Part shown: positions 7,093 to 15,903 of the stretch, piece after piece | How the letters are laid out: the number at the start of each line of letters is the position of its first letter | Position numbering within the stretch: position 1 is the first letter of the stretch | Source of the DNA: a virus | Virus record (IMG/VR): IMGVR_UViG_3300031403_000045 | Span: 1 to 22,718 of that record | Reading direction: 5' to 3' (one strand) | DNA: 22,718 nt | The notes under the pieces: model-generated | The model's database searches: none | What the model was told of the DNA's origin: nothing | What the model saw: the letters and a program-made list of their open reading frames with translations, nothing else | Position numbers and translations under genes: made by a program

Positions 7093-9253
7093 TTTCGCTA
7101 TCCCCGTTGTCTAGTTCGGTAGTGGTAACTACAATTTCACGACTTGCCGCACGTATAGCCGCATCAGGCACACCCGCATCGCTTAAATTCTTAAACAGTA
7201 TACGCGCTTGTTCTTGCCCTATACTCTGACCCGCAATGATACGCTGAGTTGTTTTAAGCGACAATCCTTTTGCTAGTCCCGCACCTGCCGGTAGACCCTT
7301 AATACCTAAGATTGGTGTTAAAACACTCCCTAGCAAAATAGTGGCTAAAGCTTTCTCATGTGCCGCAGGGTTTAGATTTGGCGTTTTAGCCTTAATATCT
7401 TTAAGTGCGCCTTTTTGAGCGTCTAGGGCTTCTCTTGCTTGGGGTAGCCCACGTCTAACGTCCCGAGCTTCACGTCGTATCGTTTTAACGCCTTCTGACG
7501 CGCTTGCCACACCTGCCTGCGCTTCTTCTTGCGCCGCTAAAGCACGTTCTAAAACACGTTGTTTTTCTTGCATGGTCTGTTGCGCACGTTCGGCTATAGT
7601 ATCTTGACCCTGACCAACATTACGCCGTTGTGACTTTAAACGTTCTGCCAACAACTGTTCAGTAGTGGCGAAACCGTTGTTAGCTTTTGAAGCTGTCTCG
7701 GTAGCCCCTCTAAAGGTTTCACTTGCCGCATACGCCGCTTTATCTGCGTTGAATGCCGCCGCTACATCATCAGGCAATTGACGCACCATGAAGTCGTCTA
7801 TTTCAGCCGCCGCATCTTTCAATACGAAAGACTCTAACGAACCTTTGCCACCGTCTGACATAGCGTTTGCACGTACTCTAAGAGCGTTACGCGCATTCAT
7901 CAATACGTCGCCCGTAACCTCGCCTGTTTGACGGTTCATTAAACCATTAGGCGATTGCGGCATACGTACACCGGCAAATTGTTCGCGCAATATTTTACCG
8001 ACTACGCCTTTACCGTCAGCGTCTAAATTAGCGCCGTACTTCTTAAGTATGTCGTCTGTCAAGGTGTCTAAGTTAACGTTAAACCGCGCTTGCTTAACCC
8101 CTTGAAACGCATAATCTCTGTTTGCTTCACGTAATAAACGGTTAGCTTCTGAACCGTCGGCATTACGTATAGCGGCAACAAGGTCGGGCGGCGTGTTAGG
8201 GGGTATAGCTTCATCGCGTACCTGCAACCTAAACGTAGCGTCCTGCTCCATAGCACGCTGATTTTTTGCCGCTTGTACTTGTTCTTTAGCCTTGTTTAAA
8301 CGCCCTCTAGCAGTGGTTACTAATTCGCCCGCATCATCTGCCCGCAGGTTTACTGCATCGGCGTTGCGCATTATTTGCGTGACACCGTCTTCCGCTTGCT
8401 CGACGCCTTCTTCCGCACCTTTAAGCACTAACCTACTACGGTCACGTATACTGCCCCCGCCAATCGCAGGTGCGACTATTTTTTGGTATAAGTTTTGTAT
8501 TGCACTACCTTCATCTGCTAGGTAGTTAAGGTCAGTAAAGGTACCGTCCGGCGCGTCTAAACTTTGCGCTATCCTACGCTTAATTGCCGGACTTACCGCA
8601 CGATTTATTAAGTCGCCTGCACCGCCCAATATAGGTGAAGCAACCCCGCCGATAATTGCACCGCGTGTAGCGTCATCGACCACGTTATCCATGTTCTCAG
8701 AAATACCCGCACCTGTTAAACCACCGTCAATTGCACCCACGGTTGCTAACTTACCCCCCGCACCTAGCGTTTTCGCTAGTCGGGGCGAACGACGCGCAAT
8801 GTTAGTAGCCGCTTGAGTAACTGCGCTACCGCCACGCGACGCATTAACCGCGTTGGTTGCCGTGTTGCCAAGTGCGCCAAGACCTTTAAACAATGCGCCC
8901 CCACTTGCGATACTCCCGCCCACGTTTAAACCTAGTGCGGTTAGTGGGTTTTCATCTGCGTACGCTTTTTTATCGCTTTCTATATCGCCTTTCATATCAC
9001 GGTATATGTCGCTAAAGCTTTGGTCAGTATCGTTTAACAACTTGTAAGCGCCTGCCGCAACCCCTGCGCCCACTTCATCGGCAAACCCAAAGGTCATGCC
9101 CTCAAGTGCCGCACGTGGCGCGTCGTACCAGTTACTCTCAAACTCAGGTTGCGTTGCGGGTTCAGGCGTTACCGGTGCGCTTTGTTTTGCGAACTTAGCG
9201 TAAGGGTTAGCGGTATTCGGTGCTTTTTTAAACTTAGCGTACGGGTTATCCAT
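7085..9253 (-). CDS. Internal virion / DNA ejection protein, 722 aa
   Basis: Large, Ala/Arg-rich protein that starts with a duplicated NPYAKF (residues 3-8 and 16-21). A segment near 40-120 follows that is common in phage internal proteins (ALEGMTFGFADEVGAG ... ENPLTALGLNVGGSIASGG), then Gly/Ala helices and long charged helices to about 635. A hydrophobic stretch near 645-680 (LATILLGSVLTPILGIKGLP) could enter a membrane. This is the profile of proteins carried in the capsid and released into the host envelope to form the DNA conduit. It sits in a row of three such genes before the fibre; its ATG overlaps the previous stop as TAATG. Function rests on layout and resemblance. Confidence 0.8.
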   Translation of the reverse strand: MDNPYAKFKKAPNTANPYAKFAKQSAPVTPEPATQPEFESNWYDAPRAALEGMTFGFADEVGAGVAAGAYKLLNDTDQSFSDIYRDMKGDIESDKKAYADENPLTALGLNVGGSIASGGALFKGLGALGNTATNAVNASRGGSAVTQAATNIARRSPRLAKTLGAGGKLATVGAIDGGLTGAGISENMDNVVDDATRGAIIGGVASPILGGAGDLINRAVSPAIKRRIAQSLDAPDGTFTDLNYLADEGSAIQNLYQKIVAPAIGGGSIRDRSRLVLKGAEEGVEQAEDGVTQIMRNADAVNLRADDAGELVTTARGRLNKAKEQVQAAKNQRAMEQDATFRLQVRDEAIPPNTPPDLVAAIRNADGSEANRLLREANRDYAFQGVKQARFNVNLDTLTDDILKKYGANLDADGKGVVGKILREQFAGVRMPQSPNGLMNRQTGEVTGDVLMNARNALRVRANAMSDGGKGSLESFVLKDAAAEIDDFMVRQLPDDVAAAFNADKAAYAASETFRGATETASKANNGFATTEQLLAERLKSQRRNVGQGQDTIAERAQQTMQEKQRVLERALAAQEEAQAGVASASEGVKTIRREARDVRRGLPQAREALDAQKGALKDIKAKTPNLNPAAHEKALATILLGSVLTPILGIKGLPAGAGLAKGLSLKTTQRIIAGQSIGQEQARILFKNLSDAGVPDAAIRAASREIVVTTTELDNGDSENE

Positions 9254-10443
9254 TACTTAAACCCCTCTGGTAGGTACCCAAATTGGTATTCAAAAAAATC
9301 AGCAGATTCGGGGTCATCACGTAACATTTGCAACGCTTCTTCTGGTGCGTCTTGTATACCCGCTTGCGGCGTAACTTGACTACGTGATTTAAGCTCGTCA
9401 TCCCCGCCAGTAATAAAGCGTAAATTATTTTGGATGTAGTCCTCTCCCGCACCCTTTATGCGCACATTCTCTGCGGATACTTCCATTTTACGTTGTATTA
9501 TCTCGTTTATGGAATTTATACCTCTTTGTATTTGTTCCGCGTCCATACTTGGGTTAATGTTCGCCGCTTTCCATGCTTTTTGTTCTGATTCAGTTAACGC
9601 AGAGCCAAACAATTCGTTTCGTTCTGGGTTCTCATAGAAGTTTCTCCAATCTTGCCACCATGCCGCTTTAGCTTTTTGGTCGTCGTCGGATAAGAAAGAT
9701 GAATTTGTCGCTACAAAGTTGCTTAGTTCGTTAGCAAACGGCGCACCCTCTATTTTTTTACCGCCTATGGTACTTTGTGAAAACTTCGGCTTGAAACTAT
9801 CAATGACACCTACTGCACCCATGAAACGCTTTGATTGGTCTTCAAAAGCTGTACGTTCTCTGGATGTTAACCAACCCGTACCACGCCCGTCATACGCCGA
9901 GTTACCTTGACGCTCTTTACGTCGTAAACCATCCGGCGTTATAGGCTCAGCGTCAAAACCTGCACCCTGTTCAAACACTTGACCGCTATTAGTATCAACA
10001 TCATAAATAACTTCTGTGCCGTCGGGTCTGATAAAGGTTTCAGGAACGCGACGACCTGCATTTTGGCGCTGTGTCTCTTGCTGATTATTAAGCGTGACAC
10101 GGTTCGCAAAATTTTCGGCGCGTTCAACGCTCGACTGTTCTGCTTTACGGTTTTCAGCTTCGATAGCCCGTTTTAACGCTCTACCCTCGGTGTTTAACGT
10201 GCGTTGGTCGTTACGCTTCTCACTTGCTAAGGCTCTGTTTAAACGCCCTCTTTCACCTGCCGCGCTACGCACTGCACTTCCTTGCGTCTGTCCGTAGTTT
10301 TGCAGTTGTCCGATAGTTGATAAACTCATTAAGTCGGCGTCACCTAACTGCCCACGTAACGCGGCGGCTTGCGCCATCGCTTCTTGACTGTTAGGGTCAA
10401 CTTGACCACCCATCAACGCCTGTATTTCATCATATGTAGCCAT
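9253..10443 (-). CDS. Internal virion / DNA ejection protein, 396 aa
   Basis: Mostly helical, Gln/Arg/Ala-rich, with a charged region at about 60-115 (AGERGRLNRALASEKRNDQR) likely to be a coiled coil. The C-terminal half is more globular (KAKAAWWQDWRNFYENPERN near 255-275). It ends DFFEYQFGYLPEGFK. It has no enzyme motif that I can see; composition and place between two other ejection-type genes suggest a capsid-internal protein injected with the DNA. TAATG junctions on both sides imply coupled translation. Its RGRLN codons share a 16-base identical stretch with the 722-aa gene around a GTTTAAAC site. Confidence 0.75.
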   Translation of the reverse strand: MATYDEIQALMGGQVDPNSQEAMAQAAALRGQLGDADLMSLSTIGQLQNYGQTQGSAVRSAAGERGRLNRALASEKRNDQRTLNTEGRALKRAIEAENRKAEQSSVERAENFANRVTLNNQQETQRQNAGRRVPETFIRPDGTEVIYDVDTNSGQVFEQGAGFDAEPITPDGLRRKERQGNSAYDGRGTGWLTSRERTAFEDQSKRFMGAVGVIDSFKPKFSQSTIGGKKIEGAPFANELSNFVATNSSFLSDDDQKAKAAWWQDWRNFYENPERNELFGSALTESEQKAWKAANINPSMDAEQIQRGINSINEIIQRKMEVSAENVRIKGAGEDYIQNNLRFITGGDDELKSRSQVTPQAGIQDAPEEALQMLRDDPESADFFEYQFGYLPEGFK

Positions 10444-10895
10444 TACGCACCTCGTAGAATAGCCGCCATCGCGCCTTGAATACCTGCTTCTTTATCTGCG
10501 CTCAAACCTTTACGTTCCTCGGCGATGCGCTTCGCTTCTTTACCGCCTTTATACATGCCGATACCACGGGCTACACCTTCTAAGCCGCCGCCGCCTACTA
10601 AGACACCGTTTACGACTTGACCGTTTACCGGTGGTGCGTCGCGAAGTGCATTGGCTGACGCCATTTGCTCGTCAAGTGCAGAACTTTTACCCGCGTAGTC
10701 TTGACTGATTTGCGCAAGGTATTGTTCTTGTTCCGCAGGGGGTAGGGTTTTAATAAACTCCATAATACGCCCTAAGTCCATACCGTTCATTTGCCCCATG
10801 TTACCCGCAGGTTGCGCGGGTTGAGCGCCTAACGGCGACATTTGAGCGCCTTGCGCATCCATTGACGGTGGCATTTGTGGATTGAAATTCTGCAT
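10443..10895 (-). CDS. Small Gln/Met/Pro-rich virion protein
   Basis: 150 aa. The first 40 residues are low complexity, rich in Met, Gln, Pro and Ala. A helical part follows (IMEFIKTLPPAEQEQYLAQI near 44-63), then a Gly-rich turn (VLVGGGGLEGVARGIGMYKG), and a helical end. The small size and position ahead of the two larger ejection proteins recall the smallest of the three ejection proteins of P22-like phages, but there is no clear sequence match. Start at 10895 lies one base after the upstream stop, with GGGGA just before it. Confidence 0.7.
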   Translation of the reverse strand: MQNFNPQMPPSMDAQGAQMSPLGAQPAQPAGNMGQMNGMDLGRIMEFIKTLPPAEQEQYLAQISQDYAGKSSALDEQMASANALRDAPPVNGQVVNGVLVGGGGLEGVARGIGMYKGGKEAKRIAEERKGLSADKEAGIQGAMAAILRGA

Positions 10896-10896
10896 A

Positions 10897-12657
10897 TTAT
10901 TCCCCTAAAACTTTTGAGTAATCGACTTTCATAAAGCCTGAGTTATCTTGAATTATTGCATCAGGCATTATTCTCTCAACTTCTTGAGCAATTACCCCGA
11001 CACCCTTCATACCACGTTTAAACACTTCTGGCATTAGGTTGTTCCACGTCCAAGTATAGATGTTAAACCCGTTTGTCTCACCAACTTTGCGAATATTGTC
11101 TTTTAAGCGTTCATCACTGAACATACCCGCGATACTACCCGCACCGTTTATAGCGTTGTTTAACGCGCCATTACGTATGTTTGAACGGTCAACACTCCCG
11201 CTATAAGCGTCACGTGCCGCGCCTGTGTAGTCTACACCGCCTGCGTTCCCTGCTTGCGAGAAACCGTTGAAGTCAGGCTGTGCAACTTGCGCACCACTAA
11301 GCAACGCATTTAGCTCGTTAAGCGTCTGGTTACGGCGTGTATTTTCCTCGCCAATCTGGTTACTACGCAATCGGTTAATGTACTCTGCTTGCGTCATTTC
11401 TTGGTCAAACATCTGAGCATCACCGCGTAGCATCAATTCTTGGTCTGCGAGTGACAACTCTTGGTCTGCGCCTGCTCTACGTTGAATGAGTTCTTGACGG
11501 CTCATATCCTGTTGCAAACGAGAAATTTCATCTTGTGACATTCCCATTTGTTCGCCGAACATTTGCGCCCTACGCTCTGACTCCATGCCAAAGTCGCGCT
11601 CACTTTCTGCGCCTGCTTGGTTAATCGAGCTAAACTTCGCTTGGTTATACGCGTCATTTTTACCCATATTAAAGTTTTCCATAGCGGCGTCATACGCGGC
11701 ATCGCCCTCAGAAAGCCCACGGTTGCGTAAGTCAATTTGCAATTGCTCTTGCTCTTGCTCAAAACGCGGGTCTAGGCGCGACGTTGCTTGCCCGTACAAA
11801 GAATCTTCGGCGCTCTGGCGACCATCTTGCGCGAGTGAGACATCGTTTAAACCTTGCCCTACGTTACGCGCCGTTTGATTGTTTGTCGCTTCGGGGATGT
11901 AATCTAGTTCAGGTAAAAAACTACCTGCATTAGCCGACATTCCACGCCCTTGCGTTGACAACTGTTGGTTGTTACCACTGTAATCCGTCTGTTGATAATC
12001 ACTAGACGAATTAAAATCACCCATTATATTGTCATACGTAGTATCCATACTAGGCGGCGCTACGTATGGTTGCATAGGTGGTGGCGTGTATGCAGGCGGC
12101 GTAGCCGGTTGCCCACCGCCGGTAGACGGGTTGCTTATAGTAGGGTCATTCGGCGCGACTGGCGCAGAAGGTGTTTGCCCATTTTGCCCGTTTATGCTGT
12201 TAAAAGGGTCGTTATTTAAGTTACCTAAAGGGTCTAACCCGTTAACAGGGTCTAACGCAGGCATACCGGTGTTACCGCCTAAACTGCCATTGTTGCCGAA
12301 CATGCCCGAACCACCTGACGGGGTTGGCGGCGTGTAAACAGGTGAAGGACTACCTACCGATGGAAAACCGCCACCCATACCACCCCCTAAATCTGGAAAA
12401 GGGTTGGTTGGGAAGGGTACGGTTAAGCTTCTACTATCACCGAAGCCATCATCCATCATAGGATTACGACCACCGTATGAAGGCATCGCAGGCTGTGAAA
12501 AGTTAGCGTTTGCTTTAGTGCCGCCACTTATAAAGTTATTTTCTGGCGTGCCTAACCCCGTAGTCTGCATCATATTGCCTAGATTACCTTGATTCATCGG
12601 CATGTTCATACCCGTTTCATACATCGGGCTTGCTGAGTTTGGTTGCTGTTTAGCCAT
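10897..12657 (-). CDS. Tail protein ending in an S74 intramolecular chaperone domain
   Basis: 586 aa. Residues 1-260 are disordered-looking and rich in Gly, Pro, Asn and Met; 260-460 are Gln/Glu/Arg-rich helices (EQEQEQLQIDLRNRGLSEGD); the last 75 residues are an S74-type auto-cleaving chaperone: S514-D515-E-R-L-K519-DNI, then GFNIYTWTWN, GVGVIAQEVE and a terminal VDYSKVLGE. In the known endosialidase case the chain is cut at Ser before Asp with a Lys five residues on, and that spacing is kept here. It lies directly after the 156-aa connector-like gene (eight-base overlap) and ahead of the ejection genes, so it probably forms part of a trimeric tail structure such as a needle or tip. Exact role is inference. 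Confidence 0.85.
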   Translation of the reverse strand: MAKQQPNSASPMYETGMNMPMNQGNLGNMMQTTGLGTPENNFISGGTKANANFSQPAMPSYGGRNPMMDDGFGDSRSLTVPFPTNPFPDLGGGMGGGFPSVGSPSPVYTPPTPSGGSGMFGNNGSLGGNTGMPALDPVNGLDPLGNLNNDPFNSINGQNGQTPSAPVAPNDPTISNPSTGGGQPATPPAYTPPPMQPYVAPPSMDTTYDNIMGDFNSSSDYQQTDYSGNNQQLSTQGRGMSANAGSFLPELDYIPEATNNQTARNVGQGLNDVSLAQDGRQSAEDSLYGQATSRLDPRFEQEQEQLQIDLRNRGLSEGDAAYDAAMENFNMGKNDAYNQAKFSSINQAGAESERDFGMESERRAQMFGEQMGMSQDEISRLQQDMSRQELIQRRAGADQELSLADQELMLRGDAQMFDQEMTQAEYINRLRSNQIGEENTRRNQTLNELNALLSGAQVAQPDFNGFSQAGNAGGVDYTGAARDAYSGSVDRSNIRNGALNNAINGAGSIAGMFSDERLKDNIRKVGETNGFNIYTWTWNNLMPEVFKRGMKGVGVIAQEVERIMPDAIIQDNSGFMKVDYSKVLGE

Positions 12658-13120
12658 TTTGAGTATTCCTAAGTAACTGCGCTTGTAGTTGAGCTTCGCT
12701 AGGCGCTTTCATACCGTTGCTACCGCCTTGGTACCTTGGCACACCTAATTCACGGCGCGTTACTTGCGGCGCATCAGCCATCTTTTGAAACTTGTCGTAA
12801 TCGGTATCTTGTAGCAGTGTACCGCCTGCGCGTCCCATTAAACGACCTGCAAATTCACTTTTAGCGCGGTCTATACCTAGCTGTGAATCGAGCGCCGCTT
12901 GCGCTTCTGGCGCGAGTGTTTGATTCTGCGTCCATTTGGTGACAAACTCACCGGTTGCAGGGTCACGAACACGTTCGCTACCATATGATAAGCTACCCCA
13001 CGGGTTGTTTTGGTCGATACGATTAGCCCACGTTTGGTCGCGGATAGCTTCTCTATTTGACTCGCCTGTCGCTTCTGCCGCACCTTGGTAGTCTGGTGCT
13101 CTTGGTGTTGACTTACCCAT
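12650..13120 (-). CDS. Conserved podovirus tail/connector protein, 156 aa
   Basis: Starts with PDYQGAAEATGESNREAI, then TWANRIDQNNPWGSLSYG, a pattern seen at the N-terminus of proteins in many podovirus tail modules, where it is sometimes fused to the following gene. Here it is separate and overlaps that gene by eight bases, so the two may be a split version of one protein. Residues 75-150 are helical (LAPEAQAALDSQLGIDRAKS). No enzymatic motif. Its ATG forms TAATG with the upstream acetyltransferase-like gene. Confidence 0.75.
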   Translation of the reverse strand: MGKSTPRAPDYQGAAEATGESNREAIRDQTWANRIDQNNPWGSLSYGSERVRDPATGEFVTKWTQNQTLAPEAQAALDSQLGIDRAKSEFAGRLMGRAGGTLLQDTDYDKFQKMADAPQVTRRELGVPRYQGGSNGMKAPSEAQLQAQLLRNTQNG

Positions 13121-13548
13121 TAGGATACCTCTCTATAATATTTACAATCTTCTTTACGCAACTCAAGCAAGACGTAATCCACACCTTGTTTAAACGCATC
13201 CTTTAGCCTTGCCACTTCTTTAAAACCAATTTTCTTATCAACTGACAACGCTTTTAAATTATCTGCGGGTACTAACGAATGTATCATTAGCCGCCCTGCC
13301 GTATTGTACACAAAATCGGCGATTTCGTTCAAAAAACCGTGCTTAACCGCTAATGGTACGTCTATGCATAAATGCGCTTGGCAACTCGTTTCAGTCCAAT
13401 TATCCATGACGCAACCTGCTAAAAGTGCGCCTGTGTCTTTATCATACGCCAGTATAGACGTCATATCAGGTATCAATTGCACAGGATTGCGCAAGGTGAA
13501 CCAATCCCAATCGGTTTCGCTGTTAATAGAACGAAAGCCTACATTCAT
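13120..13548 (-). CDS. GNAT-like N-acetyltransferase
   Basis: 142 aa from the ATG at 13548, which overlaps the upstream stop as ATGA; a longer frame to 13569 has no ribosome site. The order of elements fits the GNAT fold: a strand TSILAYDKDTGALLAGCVMD, then NWTETSCQAHLCIDVP, a helix HGFLNEIADFVYNTAG, then LMIHSLVPADNLKALSVDKK and IGFKEVARL, with the C-terminal strand VDYVLLEL. Such genes recur inside the tail region of podoviruses. The acetyl-CoA loop (usually RGxGxG) is not clearly present, so activity is uncertain. It sits between the tail hub and the connector-like gene; the target could be a virion protein or a host protein. Confidence 0.8.
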   Translation of the reverse strand: MNVGFRSINSETDWDWFTLRNPVQLIPDMTSILAYDKDTGALLAGCVMDNWTETSCQAHLCIDVPLAVKHGFLNEIADFVYNTAGRLMIHSLVPADNLKALSVDKKIGFKEVARLKDAFKQGVDYVLLELRKEDCKYYREVS

Positions 13549-15179
13549 CGCATACCGCCAGTATTCCACATCACATCATAACTTTGTAAAAACGTGTCGG
13601 CTTGCGCTGAACCTTGCACCGCAATCGCAAGTCTGCGACCGATGCCTGAACCACCGACTAAAGTTTGTCGGTTAGTTTGTACGTTGCTCGTCCATACGGC
13701 GTTATCCCACAAAGCGTTGTCCCACCGTGAATCGCCCTCAAAACTAAGCGATGTAGTATCTGCCAATTCGGTGCGGTTATAGTCATATGAAAATTTAACG
13801 CGGTAGCTTAGCGCATCCGACGACATGAAATCAGGTCGAACGCTAACACCACGTTTAAACATGCCGCCGCTTTCGTAGTCGCCAAAGAAAAACAAACTTG
13901 AAAATTTTATAGCTTCGCCGTTTTGCATCACGCCAACTGGTGGGGTTATTTTTACGTTGTCGAGTTCTGCGTCCATTATTAACACGCGGTTATCAGACGT
14001 GCCGATATACGGCGTACCTTTCCACTCCACGCAACATCGCATAGGGATGTCACGCCACCAACCGAAAGAGTTTTTAGGGATGTCATAGACATACTGCAAA
14101 AACTGCCCGTTATTCCTAACCGGCGTACTTAAGACCATAGACGATATAGATGGAAAATAGCTAATGCCCCAACCTAGTTCGCCTGCGTAAAGTTTAATAT
14201 CTTCACGTAGGTAATACGCAGTTTTAGCGCCAATACCTTCGGTACTTAACGGAGCGCCAATACCTTGCAATAGTTGGGATAGTGGCGTTATGCCTTGCAC
14301 CGATAAAATATGTAAGTCACCGCCAAATTCGCTTGCGCATCGTACACCGCCAACAATTTGACCGACGTAATATACGCCACGTAGTTGCCATTCATCAGCG
14401 CCAATAGCTTCGGGGTCAGCACCTTGGTAAGGTAGTACATCACCGGCTGAACTTACACCGACTAAATAATCGTCAATACCTGAACCGCCGTCGATAGTCC
14501 AACTGAACAAACCTTGCAGTATACCCCCGCGTTTAAACTTGTTACCGAACTGGAATAACGTCGCCGCACCTGCAATCGCCCCTACATCTAAGTAGTAAGC
14601 ATCAGAAGAATTGCGCAAAGCAAACCAAATACGTTGTTTATGAACCACTACAAATACAATGTTTTCAGCGTCTATGCCAGTTATGCCAGTAGTTTGCGCC
14701 CAAGTATCAGTATCTCTTGTGTATGTGAATAAGCCGTTTTCGGTGTCTGCGTAGAACAAAAGGTCATCACCTGCATCGGTTACGTAGTGTTGAAACACCC
14801 CGACACCTGCTCTGCCTGAAACGTTATTGAACGCAATCTTTGATACCGGAGTGTCAAGCGTTGTTACGTCCCAAATACCTTCGTTAGTCGCGGCAAATAG
14901 TCGTTGTTCTGAGGGGTCTACCGTCGACGGGTCATAAGGGATTAAGGTTCTTACGCCTAAACCGTCGGTAGTCTCTAAATCAATTGCCCATTCGCGGTAG
15001 CCCTTGCGTACTTTCATGCCGATTTCATCAGACATTAGATTGTACGTGTATACCGCTAAATCAGGGTTAGGGCGTGATAACTGAGCGCGGCCATCCATTC
15101 CACCGCTAGGCGCGGGGAAACTAGCCACTTGAGCAGTTGGCGTTATAGCGCGTTTAAACGACTTACGTTGAAGTGCCAT
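13545..15179 (-). CDS. Tail hub / nozzle protein (P22 gp10 or T7 gp12-like role)
   Basis: 544 aa from ATG 15179; a GTG at 15191 is a weaker alternative. Beta-rich throughout with repeated short blades (EGIWDVTT, ENGLFTYTRDTDTWAQTTGI, WGISYFPSISSMVLSTP, GTPYIGTSDNRVLIMD), typical of the propeller-like tail hub of podoviruses that closes the portal channel. It follows the adaptor gene directly (17-base overlap), as in related phages. It should form the hexameric tube end to which fibres attach. It contains three GTTTAAAC sites (13853, 14531, 15152), each in a Phe-Lys-Arg context. Confidence 0.82.
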   Translation of the reverse strand: MALQRKSFKRAITPTAQVASFPAPSGGMDGRAQLSRPNPDLAVYTYNLMSDEIGMKVRKGYREWAIDLETTDGLGVRTLIPYDPSTVDPSEQRLFAATNEGIWDVTTLDTPVSKIAFNNVSGRAGVGVFQHYVTDAGDDLLFYADTENGLFTYTRDTDTWAQTTGITGIDAENIVFVVVHKQRIWFALRNSSDAYYLDVGAIAGAATLFQFGNKFKRGGILQGLFSWTIDGGSGIDDYLVGVSSAGDVLPYQGADPEAIGADEWQLRGVYYVGQIVGGVRCASEFGGDLHILSVQGITPLSQLLQGIGAPLSTEGIGAKTAYYLREDIKLYAGELGWGISYFPSISSMVLSTPVRNNGQFLQYVYDIPKNSFGWWRDIPMRCCVEWKGTPYIGTSDNRVLIMDAELDNVKITPPVGVMQNGEAIKFSSLFFFGDYESGGMFKRGVSVRPDFMSSDALSYRVKFSYDYNRTELADTTSLSFEGDSRWDNALWDNAVWTSNVQTNRQTLVGGSGIGRRLAIAVQGSAQADTFLQSYDVMWNTGGMR

Positions 15180-15900
15180 AATTCGTATCACTCGTATTGA
15201 AAGTATTCAAAAGTCTAGCGCCATGATTGCCACGACCTGCGTTTAATATCGGTGCGCTCTTATCACCCGCCGTTATCTGCTCGTATACTTCCACAAGTTC
15301 AAGCTGTGCGGCGTTAGAGTCAAAACCTTTAGCGTTTAAAAACTTTACTTTTAGTGCGCATTCCATTAAGTAACTGTCGAACAAAGGGATGTCGCCGCCG
15401 GTTAATATAGCTTTAGCGGGCGTACCTGAGTCACCTGATAAAACTGATAGATTAGATACGTACTCGAATGCTATCTCTAAACCCGCAGGCGTAGGCGAGG
15501 GGAATATATTAAACTTACCCTGTGCAAGTCTAAAATTCACGTATATAGTTTCAGAAACTAAATCACGACCTTTAAGGTATTGCCACTGTTGGGCTGATAG
15601 TGAAGTTATGGGGTTTCTGTTTGTGCGCTCCCAACCTGTTTGGTCAATCATGCGTACGAAATCAAGAGGTAAGTCAAACTCACCAACACTACCCACGGGT
15701 ACGCTGATAAGGTGTTCTTTTTGTAGAAACTCCCAATCGTACGAGCGTACAAGCTGTTTTACGACTGAGTTAATAAGGTAGCGCATCTGAACAAAGTTAT
15801 CATCTGCGCTTGAATAGGGGTCAACGGACGGCGTTAAACCGACCTCAGCCGCTACCGTATTGATAATCTCGTTAACACTGGCTGAGGTCTGTATTGTCAT
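15163..15900 (-). CDS. Head-tail adaptor (tubular protein A-like)
   Basis: 245 aa. Pattern of podovirus head-tail adaptors: an N-terminal helix (VNEIINTVAAEVGLTP), then MRYLINSVVKQLVRSYDWEFLQKE near 49-72, then GEFDLPLDFVRMID, and a C-terminal helical bundle (LFDSYLMECALKVKFLNAKG). This protein forms a dodecameric ring under the portal and links it to the tail hub. It follows the 224-aa gene by three bases and precedes the hub, the expected place. Confidence 0.85.
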   Translation of the reverse strand: MTIQTSASVNEIINTVAAEVGLTPSVDPYSSADDNFVQMRYLINSVVKQLVRSYDWEFLQKEHLISVPVGSVGEFDLPLDFVRMIDQTGWERTNRNPITSLSAQQWQYLKGRDLVSETIYVNFRLAQGKFNIFPSPTPAGLEIAFEYVSNLSVLSGDSGTPAKAILTGGDIPLFDSYLMECALKVKFLNAKGFDSNAAQLELVEVYEQITAGDKSAPILNAGRGNHGARLLNTFNTSDTNYGTST

Positions 15901-15903
15901 TTT

